64,000 nt of DNA from Rhizobium sullae (GCF_025200715.1 NZ_CP104143.1:3358501-3422500), one strand, 5' to 3'. Counted from the first letter of the stretch, positions 20,561 through 29,840 are shown. Numbers and translations are program-made. The notes: generated by a model not told the origin, from the letters alone.

Positions 20561-21241
20561 ATGGGTTTCCGGGCAACCGTCCTGACACTCTACCCGGAAA
20601 TGTTTCCGGGGCATCTGAGCTGTTCGCTCGCCGGCAAGGCGATGGAGCGTGGTCAATGGTCGCTGGATGCCGTGCAGATCCGGGATTTTGCGACCGATAA
20701 ACATCGGACCGTCGACGACACACCCGCAGGCGGCGGCGCCGGCATGGTGCTGAAGCCGGACGTGCTGGCATGTGCGATCGACAGCATCTCCGAAAACGAT
20801 ACTCGCCCGCGGCTATTGATGAGCCCGCGCGGCAAGCCGCTGACGCAGGAACGCGTGCGCGAGCTTGCTTCGGGCGACGGCGTGATCATCATCTGCGGCC
20901 GCTTCGAAGGTGTCGATCAGCGGGTGATCGATGCACGGGAGCTCGAAGAGGTTTCGATCGGCGATTACGTGCTTTCAGGAGGCGAACCCGCGGCCCTGAT
21001 CGTTCTCGACGCAATCGTGCGCATACTGCCGGGGGTCATGGGCAATGATCTCTCGGGCCTGCATGAAAGTTTCGAGGGCGGGTTGCTGGAGCACCCGCAC
21101 TATACCCGGCCGCAGGAATGGGAGGGCCGCGAAATTCCAGCGATCCTCACCTCCGGCAATCACGGCGCCATCGAAAAATGGCGGCATGAACAGGCGGTTG
21201 CGTTGACAAAGGAAAGGCGGCCGGACCTGCTGAAGGACTGA
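20561..21241 (+). CDS. trmD: tRNA (guanine37-N1)-methyltransferase TrmD
   Basis: The 226-residue SPOUT methyltransferase makes m1G37. It starts [15 protein letters not shown]. The trefoil-knot loops are visible as M-S-P-R-G-K-P-L near residue 87 and [10 protein letters not shown] near 133. The Y-T-R-P region near 185 completes the family pattern. It follows rimM by 4 bp. Confidence 0.97.
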   Translation: MGFRATVLTLYPEMFPGHLSCSLAGKAMERGQWSLDAVQIRDFATDKHRTVDDTPAGGGAGMVLKPDVLACAIDSISENDTRPRLLMSPRGKPLTQERVRELASGDGVIIICGRFEGVDQRVIDARELEEVSIGDYVLSGGEPAALIVLDAIVRILPGVMGNDLSGLHESFEGGLLEHPHYTRPQEWEGREIPAILTSGNHGAIEKWRHEQAVALTKERRPDLLKD

Positions 21242-21465
21242 AAGCCAGAGAATCGGTGCCTCCGCCTCATAAAAATGCCGTCCGAGGGATGACAAGCCCC
21301 GGGCTTTCGTGTAGTAGCGCACGCGGAAATGGGGTTATCCCCGTCTGCCAGTAAACAAAGAATGGCGAATCCGCTCCCGCCCGCGAAGGGCAAAATCCCG
21401 AGGCGAGTCCAAAGGATCATGTATCGAGCGCTCTGGCTGTTTCAGAAGAAATAAAGGTTAAGACG

Positions 21466-22029
21466 ATGAACATCATTCAGCAGCTCGAGGCCGAACAGGC
21501 CGCCAAGATCGAAGCGAAGCGCACGCTTCCGGAATTCTCCCCGGGCGACACCGTCCGCGTCAACGTCAAGGTCACAGAAGGCACCCGTACGCGCGTGCAG
21601 GCCTATGAAGGCGTCTGCATCGCCCGCTCTGGCGGTGGCCTGCAGGAGAACTTCACGGTCCGCAAAATCTCCTACGGCGAAGGCGTCGAGCGCGTATTCC
21701 CGGTTTACTCGCCGATGATCGAAAGCGTCGACGTCGTTCGCCGCGGTAAGGTCCGTCGCGCCAAGCTCTATTACCTGCGCGATCGTCGCGGCAAGTCCGC
21801 CCGTATCGTTGAAGACACCGGCGTTCGTGCCCGCAAGCTCAACGACGCCGAGCGCGCCGCTGTTGCCGAGGAAAAGGCACGCATCGAAGCCGAGAAGGTT
21901 GCAGCAGCTCAGGCTCTCGCAGCCGAAAAGGCAGCAGCCGAAGCCGCGGAAGCCAAGGCAGCAGCTGAAGCCGCGGAAGCTAAGGCAGCAGCTGAAGCTG
22001 CAGCCGCTGCAGAGCCTACGGCAGAATAA
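21466..22029 (+). CDS. rplS: 50S ribosomal protein L19 with Ala-rich tail
   Basis: The 187-residue protein has an N-terminal ~120-residue L19 core ([26 protein letters not shown] and [13 protein letters not shown]). The C-terminal ~60 residues are a low-complexity A/E/K tail encoded by a 27-bp tandem repeat. E. coli L19 is 115 residues. A 224-bp leader after trmD has no recognised element. Confidence 0.97.
   Translation: MNIIQQLEAEQAAKIEAKRTLPEFSPGDTVRVNVKVTEGTRTRVQAYEGVCIARSGGGLQENFTVRKISYGEGVERVFPVYSPMIESVDVVRRGKVRRAKLYYLRDRRGKSARIVEDTGVRARKLNDAERAAVAEEKARIEAEKVAAAQALAAEKAAAEAAEAKAAAEAAEAKAAAEAAAAAEPTAE
21934..22005 (+). repeat. 27-bp tandem repeat in the rplS 3' end
   Basis: Units 21934-21960 and 21961-21987 differ at only a few third positions, and a partial third unit follows. 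Each encodes A-A-E-A-A-E-A-K-A. The repeat lengthens the L19 tail without changing the frame. Confidence 0.75.
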
Positions 22030-22056
22030 GTTCTACCAACGCAAAATTCTCTGTAT

Positions 22057-22087
22057 GAAAAGGCGGTCTTTGGGCCGCCTTTTCTGT
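22057..22087 (+). terminator. Rho-independent terminator of rplS
   Basis: AAAAGGCGG (22058-22066) pairs with CCGCCTTTT (22075-22083), about 30 bp after the stop codon. Confidence 0.88.
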
Positions 22088-22176
22088 TTTCGGCCTGCGG
22101 CGTCGGGGCCAATGCTCTTGCCATCCGCTTCGCAACTATGACAATTTCCCCTGGCCATATTGATTGGAGATTTCTG

Positions 22177-22974
22177 ATGCCGATCCGTCGCACCATTCTT
22201 GCAAGCCTCGCCGCTCTCGTTCTTTCGCCGTTGGCGGCCCTTGGTGCCAGTTTGCCGGATCTTGGCGGCAAGACGGTGGTCGTCGTCACAGAGAATGCCT
22301 ACCCGCCGCTGCAATTCGTCGATCCCAAATCCGGCAAGCAGGTCGGCTGGGAATATGATGCGATGAACGAGATCGCCAAGCGGCTGAACTTCAAGGTCGA
22401 GTATCAGAACACGAGCTGGGACGCGATGATCCAGGCCGTCTCCGACGATCAGTACAGTATCGGCATGACCGGCATCACCATCAAGGACGACCGCAAGCAG
22501 AAAGTAGATTTCTCTGATCCCTATATGCGCTCGCAGCAATTCATGCTGGTCCGGGCCGATGAGAGCCGCTTCACGGACGCGAAGACCTTCGGTGAGTTCA
22601 AGGACGGCCTCGTAGGTGCGCAGCCGGGCACCTCGCCTTTCTACACGGCCGTCTATGAGATCCTTGACGGCAACGAGCAGAACCCGCGCATCAAGCTCTT
22701 CGAAACCTTCGGCGCCACCGTACAGGCGCTGAAGGCCGGCGACGTCGATGTCGTGCTGACCGACAGCGTTGCCGCGAAAGGCTATGTCGATGCCTCGAGC
22801 AGCACGCTCAAGGTTATCGGCGGCCCGCTCGGCACCGAGGATTTCGGCTTCATCTTCCCGAAGGGCTCCGATCTCGTTGCCCCCGTCAACGCCGCGATCG
22901 CCGCATTGAAGGTCGACGGCACGCTCGACGCGCTGAACAAGCAGTGGTTCCTCGACTACAAGATGGGCGAATGA
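22177..22974 (+). CDS. Amino-acid ABC transporter substrate-binding protein
   Basis: This is a 265-residue periplasmic family 3 solute-binding protein. The signal peptide M-P-I-R-R-T-I-L-A-S-L-A-A-L-V-L starts at the ATG at 22177, preceded by TTGGAGA. Ligand-pocket landmarks are E-N-A-Y-P-P-L-Q-F, W-E-Y-D-A-M-N-E-I-A and G-M-T-G-I-T-I-K-D-D-R. It resembles the polar amino acid (Gln/His/Arg) binders. The permease follows 16 bp downstream, but no ATPase gene is linked. Confidence 0.9.
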   Translation: MPIRRTILASLAALVLSPLAALGASLPDLGGKTVVVVTENAYPPLQFVDPKSGKQVGWEYDAMNEIAKRLNFKVEYQNTSWDAMIQAVSDDQYSIGMTGITIKDDRKQKVDFSDPYMRSQQFMLVRADESRFTDAKTFGEFKDGLVGAQPGTSPFYTAVYEILDGNEQNPRIKLFETFGATVQALKAGDVDVVLTDSVAAKGYVDASSSTLKVIGGPLGTEDFGFIFPKGSDLVAPVNAAIAALKVDGTLDALNKQWFLDYKMGE

Positions 22975-22990
22975 TGCAGGTCAGCCGCTG

Positions 22991-23812
22991 ATGGCACTGC
23001 AGCCTTCTCCTGCCGGAACTCTCAAGGGCGACTATCCCTGGTGGCTGGTCGCCCTTGCCACGATCGGCGCCATCCTTGCGATCGTCATCGTCACCAACGG
23101 CGTCTATGCGCAGGTGTTCCGCACCGTCGTCAACGGGGTATGGGTCACCGTCTTCGTGACGCTGGTCGCCTTTGCGCTGGCGACATTGCTTGGCCTCGGC
23201 ATCGCTCTTCTCGGGCTTTCGGATAGCGTCGCGCTACGCCAAGTATCCCGCTTCTATATCGAGATCGTCCGTGGCATCCCAATGCTCGTGCTGCTCTTTT
23301 ATGTGGCTTTTGTCGGCGCTCCGGGCATTGTCGCCGCGTATAATTTCCTGATCACGCCATTTGTGAAAGCCGGATTGGCCGAACCGATCCTGGTACGCGA
23401 CCTCTCGTTGATGTGGCGTGCGATCATCGCTCTGATGATCGGATATTCCTCTTTTATCGCAGAGATTTTCCGCGCCGGAATTCAATCGCTCGACCATGGG
23501 CAGATCGAAGCGGCCAAGGCGCTTGGCCTATCACGCTACCACCGCTTCCGGCTGGTCGTCTTTCCGCAGGCGATCCGCGTCATCTTTCCGCCGCTCTCCA
23601 ACGACTTCGTTTCGATGGTGAAGGACAGCTCCCTCGTTTCCGTGCTCGGAGTTTCCGACATCACGCAAATGGGCAAGGTCTATGCCTCCGGCTCCTTCCG
23701 CTTCTTTGAGACCTATTCAATCGTCACCTATATCTATCTGATCCTGACGATTGGCTTGTCGCTCGCGCTGCGGCAGGTCGAGCAGCGGATGCGCAAGGCT
23801 CACAGCCGGTAA
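22991..23812 (+). CDS. Amino-acid ABC transporter permease (HisM/GlnP family)
   Basis: The 273-residue inner-membrane permease has about five helices. The family signature R-G-I-P-M-L-V-L-L-F-Y-V lies near residue 94, and the EAA loop A-A-K-A-L-G-L-S-R-Y-H-R-F-R near 175 contacts the ATPase. It is co-oriented with the binding protein. In most systems the ATPase gene follows; here a 236-bp gap and leuC follow instead, so the transporter must borrow an ATPase encoded elsewhere. Confidence 0.9.
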   Translation: MALQPSPAGTLKGDYPWWLVALATIGAILAIVIVTNGVYAQVFRTVVNGVWVTVFVTLVAFALATLLGLGIALLGLSDSVALRQVSRFYIEIVRGIPMLVLLFYVAFVGAPGIVAAYNFLITPFVKAGLAEPILVRDLSLMWRAIIALMIGYSSFIAEIFRAGIQSLDHGQIEAAKALGLSRYHRFRLVVFPQAIRVIFPPLSNDFVSMVKDSSLVSVLGVSDITQMGKVYASGSFRFFETYSIVTYIYLILTIGLSLALRQVEQRMRKAHSR

Positions 23813-23828
23813 CACTGCATGATTCGAA

Positions 23829-23856
23829 TTGCCGTTTCCGAGAAAAATCGCTATAT
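23829..23856 (+). promoter_or_regulatory. Candidate sigma70 promoter upstream of leuC
   Basis: TTGCCG (23829-23834) and CTATAT (23851-23856) have a 16-bp spacer; the -10 is the exact rhizobial consensus. The transcription start would fall near 23863. Confidence 0.5.
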
Positions 23857-23864
23857 GCAGGCCC

Positions 23865-23981
23865 ATGGAATCCAAGTTCAGATGCATTGGCGCGCATGTT
23901 TTCGTGCTGCAGGATCATTATCGCCTGCCGGCACGTTTCTTTGCGACCGTCTCCGGCGCGCTCAGCAGCCGACTTCGCTGA
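23865..23981 (+). CDS. Possible 38-residue small ORF in the leuC leader
   Basis: An ATG only a few bases downstream of the predicted start opens a 38-codon frame (M-E-S-K-F-R-C-I-G-A ... S-S-R-L-R) that ends 67 bp before leuC. It would be almost leaderless. It is not leucine-rich enough to be a classical attenuator peptide (four Leu, not clustered), and I recognise no homologue. It is kept only because of the well-placed promoter. Confidence 0.25.
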   Translation: MESKFRCIGAHVFVLQDHYRLPARFFATVSGALSSRLR

Positions 23982-24048
23982 TCGAATGACGGCCGGCCGG
24001 CCTTGCCGCCAATTCCTTCCCATTGCATCCAAAACGGACTGAAAAGCC

Positions 24049-25458
24049 ATGAGCGCACCGCGTACCCTCTACGACAAAATCTGGGACGACCATCTGGTCG
24101 ACGAACAGGCAGACGGCACCTGTCTTCTCTACATCGACCGCCATCTGGTCCACGAAGTGACCTCGCCGCAAGCGTTCGAAGGCTTGCGCATGACCGGCCG
24201 CACGGTTCGCGCCCCGGAAAAGACGCTCGCCGTCGTCGACCACAACGTTCCGACCTCGCCCGATCGCCATCTCGGCATCAAGAACGAGGAAAGCCGTATC
24301 CAGGTCGAGCAGCTGGCCAAGAACGCCGCCGAGTTCAAGGTCGAGTACTACTCCGAGAACGACAAGCGCCAAGGCATCGTGCACATCATCGGGCCGGAAC
24401 AGGGCTTCACCCTGCCGGGCATGACGATCGTTTGCGGCGATAGCCACACGTCCACCCACGGCGCCTTCGGCTCGCTCGCCCACGGCATCGGTACGTCTGA
24501 AGTCGAACACGTCCTGGCGACGCAGACGCTGATCCAGAAGAAGGCGAAGAACATGCTGGTGCAGGTCGATGGCCAGCTTCCGGCAGGCGTCACCGCCAAG
24601 GACATCGTGCTGGCCATCATCGGCGAAATCGGCACCGCCGGCGGTACGGGTTACGTCATCGAATATGCCGGCGAAGCGATCCGCGCACTGTCGATGGAAG
24701 GCCGCATGACGATCTGCAACATGTCGATCGAAGGCGGCGCCCGCGCCGGCCTGATTGCGCCCGACGAGACGACCTTCGAGTATATCAAGGGCAAGCCGCG
24801 TGCGCCGAAGGGCGAGGCGCTGGAACAGGCGATTGCCTACTGGAAGACGCTGAAGTCGGACGAAGGCGCACATTTCGACCGCGTCGTGAAGCTCAACGCT
24901 GCCGAGCTGCCGCCGATCGTTTCCTGGGGCTCCTCGCCGGAGGATGTCGTCTCGGTGCAGGGCGTCGTTCCTAACCCGGACGAGATCCGGGACGAAACGA
25001 AGCGTGCCTCCAAGTGGCGCGCGCTTGATTACATGGGCCTGAAGCCAGGCACGCCGATGACCGAGATCAACATCGACCGCGTCTTCATCGGCTCCTGCAC
25101 CAACGGCCGTATCGAAGACTTGCGCGCCGTTGCCAAGGTCGTTGAAGGCAAGACCGTTGCTTCGACCGTCAACGCCATGATTGTTCCCGGCTCGGGCCTC
25201 GTGAAGGAACAGGCGGAAGCCGAGGGCCTCGACAAGATCTTCAAGGCGGCCGGCTTCGACTGGCGCGAGCCCGGCTGTTCCATGTGCCTCGCCATGAACG
25301 ACGACCGCTTGAAGCCGGGCGAGCGCTGCGCCTCGACGTCCAACCGCAACTTCGAAGGCCGCCAGGGCTTCAAGGGCCGCACGCACCTCGTCTCCCCGGC
25401 TATGGCCGCCGCCGCTGCGATCGCAGGCCATTTCGTCGATATCCGCGAGTGGAACTGA
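24049..25458 (+). CDS. leuC: 3-isopropylmalate dehydratase large subunit LeuC
   Basis: This is the aconitase-superfamily [4Fe-4S] isomerase of leucine biosynthesis; it works with LeuD, which is not linked here. The 469-residue length is normal. Cluster and substrate motifs: [11 protein letters not shown] near residue 133, G-S-C-T-N-G-R near 348 and G-C-S-M-C-L-A-M-N near 408. It is a single-gene unit followed by a 12-bp hairpin. Confidence 0.97.
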   Translation: MSAPRTLYDKIWDDHLVDEQADGTCLLYIDRHLVHEVTSPQAFEGLRMTGRTVRAPEKTLAVVDHNVPTSPDRHLGIKNEESRIQVEQLAKNAAEFKVEYYSENDKRQGIVHIIGPEQGFTLPGMTIVCGDSHTSTHGAFGSLAHGIGTSEVEHVLATQTLIQKKAKNMLVQVDGQLPAGVTAKDIVLAIIGEIGTAGGTGYVIEYAGEAIRALSMEGRMTICNMSIEGGARAGLIAPDETTFEYIKGKPRAPKGEALEQAIAYWKTLKSDEGAHFDRVVKLNAAELPPIVSWGSSPEDVVSVQGVVPNPDEIRDETKRASKWRALDYMGLKPGTPMTEINIDRVFIGSCTNGRIEDLRAVAKVVEGKTVASTVNAMIVPGSGLVKEQAEAEGLDKIFKAAGFDWREPGCSMCLAMNDDRLKPGERCASTSNRNFEGRQGFKGRTHLVSPAMAAAAAIAGHFVDIREWN

Positions 25459-25465
25459 CGACCAT

Positions 25466-25494
25466 TGCCTCCCCTTCGATTAGAAGGGGAGGCA
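25466..25494 (+). terminator. Hairpin after leuC
   Basis: TGCCTCCCCTTC (25466-25477) and GAAGGGGAGGCA (25483-25494) form a perfect 12-bp stem 7 bp after the stop codon. There is no T tract, so it may act as a 3' stabiliser or be a palindromic repeat rather than a true intrinsic terminator. Confidence 0.6.
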
Positions 25495-25562
25495 TGCCGT
25501 CTCCAGAAGACAAGATGCGCATTCGGTGAGACAATAGTTTCCTGCCCTTTCAGGTGAGCAGC

Positions 25563-26105
25563 ATGAATGCGCCAAACAAGCCTTCGCCGAAGTACCTTCG
25601 CCTTTTTCTTCTGCGTCACGCAAAATCCGCCTGGCCGGCCGATATCGCGGATCATGACCGTCCGCTAGCAAAGCGCGGGCGAAAGGCTGCACCCTTGATC
25701 GGCGCCTATATGGCGCGTGAAAAGCTCTTTCCCGACCTCGTCCTAGTATCAACCGCTCAGCGCGCGCAGGGAACATGGAAGCGTGTCGCGAAAAAACTTT
25801 CCGCTTCGATTGCTGAACGCGACGTGCCGGACTTATACGAAGCCCCGGCGGGGCGGATTGCCGGCATCCTCCAGAAGATTGAATCGTCGGCCCGGACAGT
25901 CATGCTCGTCGGACACAATCCCGGTTTTCAGGACCTCGCGAACAATCTCATCGGCAATGGCGATCCAGACGCTTGCGCGCGCCTGAAGGACAAATTCCCC
26001 ACTGCCGGCTTGGCAATCATTGCGTTTGAGGCGAACCGTTGGGCGGATATATCGCCAGGAAGCGGACGCCTCGAACGCTTCGTGACGCCGCGTGAACTCA
26101 GGTGA
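25563..26105 (+). CDS. SixA-like histidine phosphatase family protein
   Basis: The 180-residue histidine-phosphatase-superfamily protein carries the phospho-acceptor motif L-L-R-H-A-K-S-A-W near residue 17 and the second histidine in M-L-V-G-H-N-P-G-F near 116, as in SixA phosphohistidine phosphatases. The ATG at 25563 is preceded by AGGTGAG. A GTG at 25554 is possible but overlaps that ribosome binding site. The substrate is unknown. Confidence 0.85.
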   Translation: MNAPNKPSPKYLRLFLLRHAKSAWPADIADHDRPLAKRGRKAAPLIGAYMAREKLFPDLVLVSTAQRAQGTWKRVAKKLSASIAERDVPDLYEAPAGRIAGILQKIESSARTVMLVGHNPGFQDLANNLIGNGDPDACARLKDKFPTAGLAIIAFEANRWADISPGSGRLERFVTPRELR

Positions 26106-26111
26106 GCAACC

Positions 26112-26147
26112 ATCTCCTCCTCGCCGCAATGGTGGAGAGGAGGAGAT
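26112..26147. terminator. Convergent hairpin between the phosphatase and aldo/keto reductase genes
   Basis: ATCTCCTCCTC (26112-26122) and GAGGAGGAGAT (26137-26147) pair over 11 bp between two convergent stop codons. The lack of a T tract leaves its terminator activity unproven. Confidence 0.5.
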
Positions 26148-26161
26148 AGAAGGTCTCTTGA

Positions 26162-26992
26162 TCAGAACGTTGCCGTATAGGGTTCCGGCCCCATGCGGGC
26201 ATTCCTGTCGTCGAGCTTGGCAATCGCCGCCATGTCCTCGGCATCGAGCTTGAAATCGAAGACCTGGAAGTTTTCCTCGATACGCGACGGCGTTACCGAC
26301 TTGGGGATCACGACAAGACCGGTATCGATGTGCCAGCGGATGATGACCTGCGCCGGCGTCTTACCATGCTTCTTGGCGATCTCACCGACAACCGGATTTG
26401 CAATGAACTTGCCCTGACCGAGCGGGCTCCAGGATTCAGTGACGATATTCAGTTTCCGGTGCGCGTCCTGCGCGGCCTTCTGCTGAAAATCCGGGTGCAG
26501 CTCGATCTGGTTGATGACCGGAACCACGCCGGTATCGCCGATGATGTGATCCAGATGATCCGGATAGAAGTTGGAGACGCCGATCGATCGAGCGCGGCCT
26601 TCTGCCCTGATCTTGACGAAAGCCTTCCAGGTTTCGCGATAGAGGCCGCGGTGCGGCGACGGCCAGTGGATCAGGTAAAGATCGACATATTCTGTGCCGA
26701 GCTTCTTCAGACTGCCCTCGAAGGCGCGCATGGTGCTGTCGTAACCCTGATCCGTGTTGCGAAGCTTGGTGGTGATGAAAACATCCTTACGATCGAGGCC
26801 GGAGGAACGCACACCCTCGCCGACACCCTCTTCGTTGTCGTAGCCGGAAGCCGTATCGATATGGCGGTAGCCGGCTTCGAGGGCCTTGCGGACCGTCGGC
26901 GCCGCGATATCCTGTGGCGTCTGCCATACGCCGAGGCCGACCTGGGGAATGGAATGTCCGTCATGGAAAGTGATGATGGGTTGATTGGCCAC
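26162..26992 (-). CDS. Aldo/keto reductase
   Basis: The 276-residue NADPH-dependent reductase of the AKR superfamily is close to 2,5-diketo-D-gluconate reductases by pattern. Landmarks: G-Y-R-H-I-D-T-A-S-G-Y-D-N-E (catalytic Asp and Tyr), T-T-K-L-R-N (Lys), Y-L-I-H-W-P (His), and the cofactor loop I-P-K-S-V-T-P-S-R-I-E-E-N near 233. The physiological substrate is unknown. Confidence 0.9.
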   Translation of the reverse strand: MANQPIITFHDGHSIPQVGLGVWQTPQDIAAPTVRKALEAGYRHIDTASGYDNEEGVGEGVRSSGLDRKDVFITTKLRNTDQGYDSTMRAFEGSLKKLGTEYVDLYLIHWPSPHRGLYRETWKAFVKIRAEGRARSIGVSNFYPDHLDHIIGDTGVVPVINQIELHPDFQQKAAQDAHRKLNIVTESWSPLGQGKFIANPVVGEIAKKHGKTPAQVIIRWHIDTGLVVIPKSVTPSRIEENFQVFDFKLDAEDMAAIAKLDDRNARMGPEPYTATF

Positions 26993-27119
26993 AATATATC
27001 TCCGGAAGTTTGAAGAATTGGAGGGGGATAAAATTGAATCCGCAAGCGGATTTCCCGGCAGCCTGAGTGCCGGTCAAACGGATATAGGAGACGGCGTACG
27101 AATTATCACCCCTGACGCC

Positions 27120-27668
27120 TCAGAGAACGCGTATCGTTGTCCCCTTGCGCATATGCGGCAGAAGCCGGCGCATGTCGCGTGGATGGACGGCGATGCAACC
27201 GGCCGTCGGCTCATAGCCCGGCCTGATGAGATGGAAGAAGATTGCCGATCCCCGATTGCGGGTGCGGGATGTGATATTCCAATCCGTGACGACACATATA
27301 TCGTAGAGTCCATCCTTGCGCTTCAACTCCTCGTGGCTTGGACGGAACGGCGCCCTGACGAGGCGATTGTAGTTCGGATCGCCGGGCTGGTCGCACCAGA
27401 GCATGTCCTGCCGGATGCGGCGGATCGAGAGCGGTGTTTCGAGGCGGCTCGGATGCTCGCCGCGGCGGAAGCCGTAAAGCAGCTTCAACGAAGCAATCGG
27501 CGTTGCACCGTCGCCCTCGCGCTTCAAGATGGTGCGGCCGGAGCGGCCGATTGCAGCGGGAACGACGAGAGGACCGCATTGAACCAGTGCACGGCTCTGC
27601 CTGCCGGGCGCCGGACGCACAATAATGGTGGATGGTGCGGTTCTTCGGGTTCGCCTTTTTTTCTCCAT
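27120..27668 (-). CDS. L,D-transpeptidase (YkuD) family protein
   Basis: The 182-residue protein ends in the YkuD catalytic motif T-A-G-C-I-A-V-H-P-R-D-M with the nucleophilic Cys, and the upstream F-F-H-L-I-R-P histidine. By family it cross-links peptidoglycan or attaches proteins to it. The start at 27668 (M-E-K-K-R-R-T-R-R, preceded by GAGAAAG) is preferred to the TTG at 27704. No signal peptide or anchor is visible, which is odd for a periplasmic enzyme. Confidence 0.85.
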   Translation of the reverse strand: MEKKRRTRRTAPSTIIVRPAPGRQSRALVQCGPLVVPAAIGRSGRTILKREGDGATPIASLKLLYGFRRGEHPSRLETPLSIRRIRQDMLWCDQPGDPNYNRLVRAPFRPSHEELKRKDGLYDICVVTDWNITSRTRNRGSAIFFHLIRPGYEPTAGCIAVHPRDMRRLLPHMRKGTTIRVL

Positions 27669-27810
27669 CTTTCTCACATGTTCTTGTTTTGCTTGTGAGT
27701 TCAATTGAAATCACATCGGCCCCAGCTGGGCAACAGCACGTCTTCTGGTCTTTGCCAACGATTGAATATGTCGTAGGACTTGATTGGACGGAATTGAGGA
27801 ACAGAACCGC

Positions 27811-28494
27811 ATGACCGCACGCACCATTCTACTGGTGGATGATGATAGCGACCTCCGCGAAACACTCACGGAGCAGCTTGCGCTCTATGATGAATTCACG
27901 GTTTTGCAAGAGGCAACAGCCGGCAAAGGCGTACAGGTTGCGCGCAGCACGCCTATCGACCTTCTCATCATGGATGTGGGACTGCCGGACATGGATGGGC
28001 GCGAAGCCGTGAAGATTCTGCGCAAGGGCGGTTTCAAGGCGCCGATCATCATGCTGACCGGGCACGACACGGATTCAGATACCATCCTTGGTTTGGAAGC
28101 CGGCGCCAACGATTATGTCACCAAGCCATTCCGCTTTGCAGTGCTTCTGGCGCGCATCCGCGTTCAGCTTCGGCAGCATGAACAGAGCGAGGACGCAACC
28201 TTCACGGTCGGTCCCTATCTCTTCAAGCCGAGCCAAAAGCTGCTCACCGCCGAGAACGGCCAGAAGATCCGTCTCACGGAGAAGGAAGCGGCGATTATCC
28301 GCTACCTCTATCGCGCAGAGCAGAAGGTCGTTACCCGCGACGTGCTTCTTGAGGAAGTATGGGGTTACAATTCCGGCGTGACGACCCATACGCTTGAAAC
28401 ACACGTCTACCGCCTGCGCCAGAAGATCGAGCGCGATCCCTCGAACGCCGAAATCCTCGTGACGGAAAACGGCGGCTACAAAATCATACCGTAG
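27811..28494 (+). CDS. OmpR/PhoB-type response regulator
   Basis: The 227-residue two-component regulator has a receiver domain with D-D-D-S-D (acidic pocket), the phospho-acceptor in L-L-I-M-D-V-G-L-P near residue 55 and K-P-F near 103. The C-terminal winged helix contains R-L-T-E-K-E-A-A-I-I-R-Y-L-Y and T-H-T-L-E-T-H-V-Y-R-L-R-Q-K-I. No histidine kinase is adjacent. The ATG at 27811 is preceded by GAGGAACAG. Confidence 0.92.
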   Translation: MTARTILLVDDDSDLRETLTEQLALYDEFTVLQEATAGKGVQVARSTPIDLLIMDVGLPDMDGREAVKILRKGGFKAPIIMLTGHDTDSDTILGLEAGANDYVTKPFRFAVLLARIRVQLRQHEQSEDATFTVGPYLFKPSQKLLTAENGQKIRLTEKEAAIIRYLYRAEQKVVTRDVLLEEVWGYNSGVTTHTLETHVYRLRQKIERDPSNAEILVTENGGYKIIP

Positions 28495-28507
28495 GGCAAA
28501 GAGCCGG

Positions 28508-28963
28508 ATGGCGCTGACAGACGATATCAACTTGCTTTCGCAGCAGCAGCTCTTCAGAGGCATGTCTGCCGATCAGCTGCGGTTGATCGCCTTCGGCGCC
28601 GACCGGCGTTTGATTTCCACCGGACAGATGCTCTTCCGCGAGGGATCGCCCGCCGAAAGCGCTTACGTGGTTGCCGGCGGTGCGCTGGAGCTCAGCACGG
28701 CCGACCCCGATGGCCATCCCAAGGTCAAGCACATCGCCGGTCCCGGCACACTGCTGTCCGAACTCGCGCTGGTAACGCTGGTGGAGCGCAAATTCACGGC
28801 CGTGGCCCGAGAGGATTCCAGCGTCATCCGCATCACGCGGGCGCTCTTCCACAGGCTAATCGAGGAATATCCGGACGCAGCCCGGATCATAGAGAGCCGC
28901 ATTCGCGACAACATCGCGGAATTGGCGGCGCGGGCGACTGCGCAGCTTCACCGTTTTTCGTAG
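28508..28963 (+). CDS. Cyclic nucleotide-binding (CAP_ED) domain protein without DNA-binding domain
   Basis: This 151-residue protein starts 13 bp after the response regulator. It is almost entirely one cNMP-binding beta-barrel: L-F-R-G-M-S-A-D-Q-L, F-R-E-G-S-P-A-E-S-A-Y-V-V-A-G-G-A-L-E-L and a phosphate-cassette-like G-T-L-L-S-E-L-A-L-V. It lacks the helix-turn-helix of Crp/Fnr regulators. A sensory or accessory role next to the regulator is inferred from linkage. Confidence 0.82.
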   Translation: MALTDDINLLSQQQLFRGMSADQLRLIAFGADRRLISTGQMLFREGSPAESAYVVAGGALELSTADPDGHPKVKHIAGPGTLLSELALVTLVERKFTAVAREDSSVIRITRALFHRLIEEYPDAARIIESRIRDNIAELAARATAQLHRFS

Positions 28964-28966
28964 ATC

Positions 28967-29770
28967 TCAGAGATTAAAATGCGCGGTCACCGGCACGTGG
29001 TCGGACGGGCGGTCCCATCCGCGAGCTTCCTTCAGGATGTCGATGCGCTGCAACAACGGACCGAGGTCCGATGACGACCAGATATGATCGAGGCGGCGGC
29101 CGCGATCGGCGGCTTCCCAGTCCTTGGCGCGGTAGCTCCACCAAGTATAGAGCTTCTCACTCGCCGGCACCTGCTGACGCATGAGATCGAGCCAGGCTCC
29201 GCGCTTCATCGCCTCCAGCAGACCCTCGGTTTCGACCGGCGTATGGCTGACGATCTTCAGCAGCTGCTTGTGCGACCAGACGTCGTGCTCGAGCGGCGCA
29301 ATGTTCAGGTCACCGACGAGGATGGCCGAGGTATTCGCTTCGCCGTTAGCCTTCAGCAGCTTCATTTCCTCGACGAAATCCAGCTTATGGGCAAACTTCG
29401 GATTGACGGCCGGGTCCGGCTCGTCACCGCCGGCGGGCACATAGAAGTTGTGCAGCCTGACGCGGCGCCCTTCCCGCTCAAAGATCGCGGAGATATGGCG
29501 GGCATGGCCGACATTGCCGTAGTCCAGGCGATGATCCTCACGGAGCGGGATGCGCGATGCAATAGCAACGCCGTGATAGCCTTTCTGGCCATGCACGATG
29601 ATGTGCTCATAACCCATGGCGCGAAGCGGAGCCGCTGGAAAGAGCTCGTTCGGAACCTTGGTTTCCTGCAAGCAGAGGATATCCGGCCTGTGCTTGAGCA
29701 CAAACTGCTCAACGATCGGCATGCGCAGGCGCACCGAATTGATGTTCCAGGTGGTAATCGAGAAGCTCAT
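28967..29770 (-). CDS. xthA: Exodeoxyribonuclease III
   Basis: The 267-residue AP endonuclease / 3'-5' exonuclease acts in base-excision repair. It carries T-W-N-I-N-S-V-R near residue 7, the metal-binding L-Q-E-T-K near 37, the active-site G-D-L-N-I-A-P near 153 and the C-terminal S-D-H-V-P-V. The length and motifs are complete. It is convergent with the cNMP-domain gene. Confidence 0.95.
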   Translation of the reverse strand: MSFSITTWNINSVRLRMPIVEQFVLKHRPDILCLQETKVPNELFPAAPLRAMGYEHIIVHGQKGYHGVAIASRIPLREDHRLDYGNVGHARHISAIFEREGRRVRLHNFYVPAGGDEPDPAVNPKFAHKLDFVEEMKLLKANGEANTSAILVGDLNIAPLEHDVWSHKQLLKIVSHTPVETEGLLEAMKRGAWLDLMRQQVPASEKLYTWWSYRAKDWEAADRGRRLDHIWSSSDLGPLLQRIDILKEARGWDRPSDHVPVTAHFNL

Positions 29771-29840
29771 GCCATTGCCTTTAAAAAGAGATGGAAAAGG
29801 CCTTAGAGCAAAGGCACGTCGGATGGAACGTCCGCAAACG

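Noticed and set aside
23962..25431. 489-codon open frame opposite leuC
   Set aside because: Arg/Ala/Asp-rich shadow; leuC has full catalytic motifs on the plus strand.
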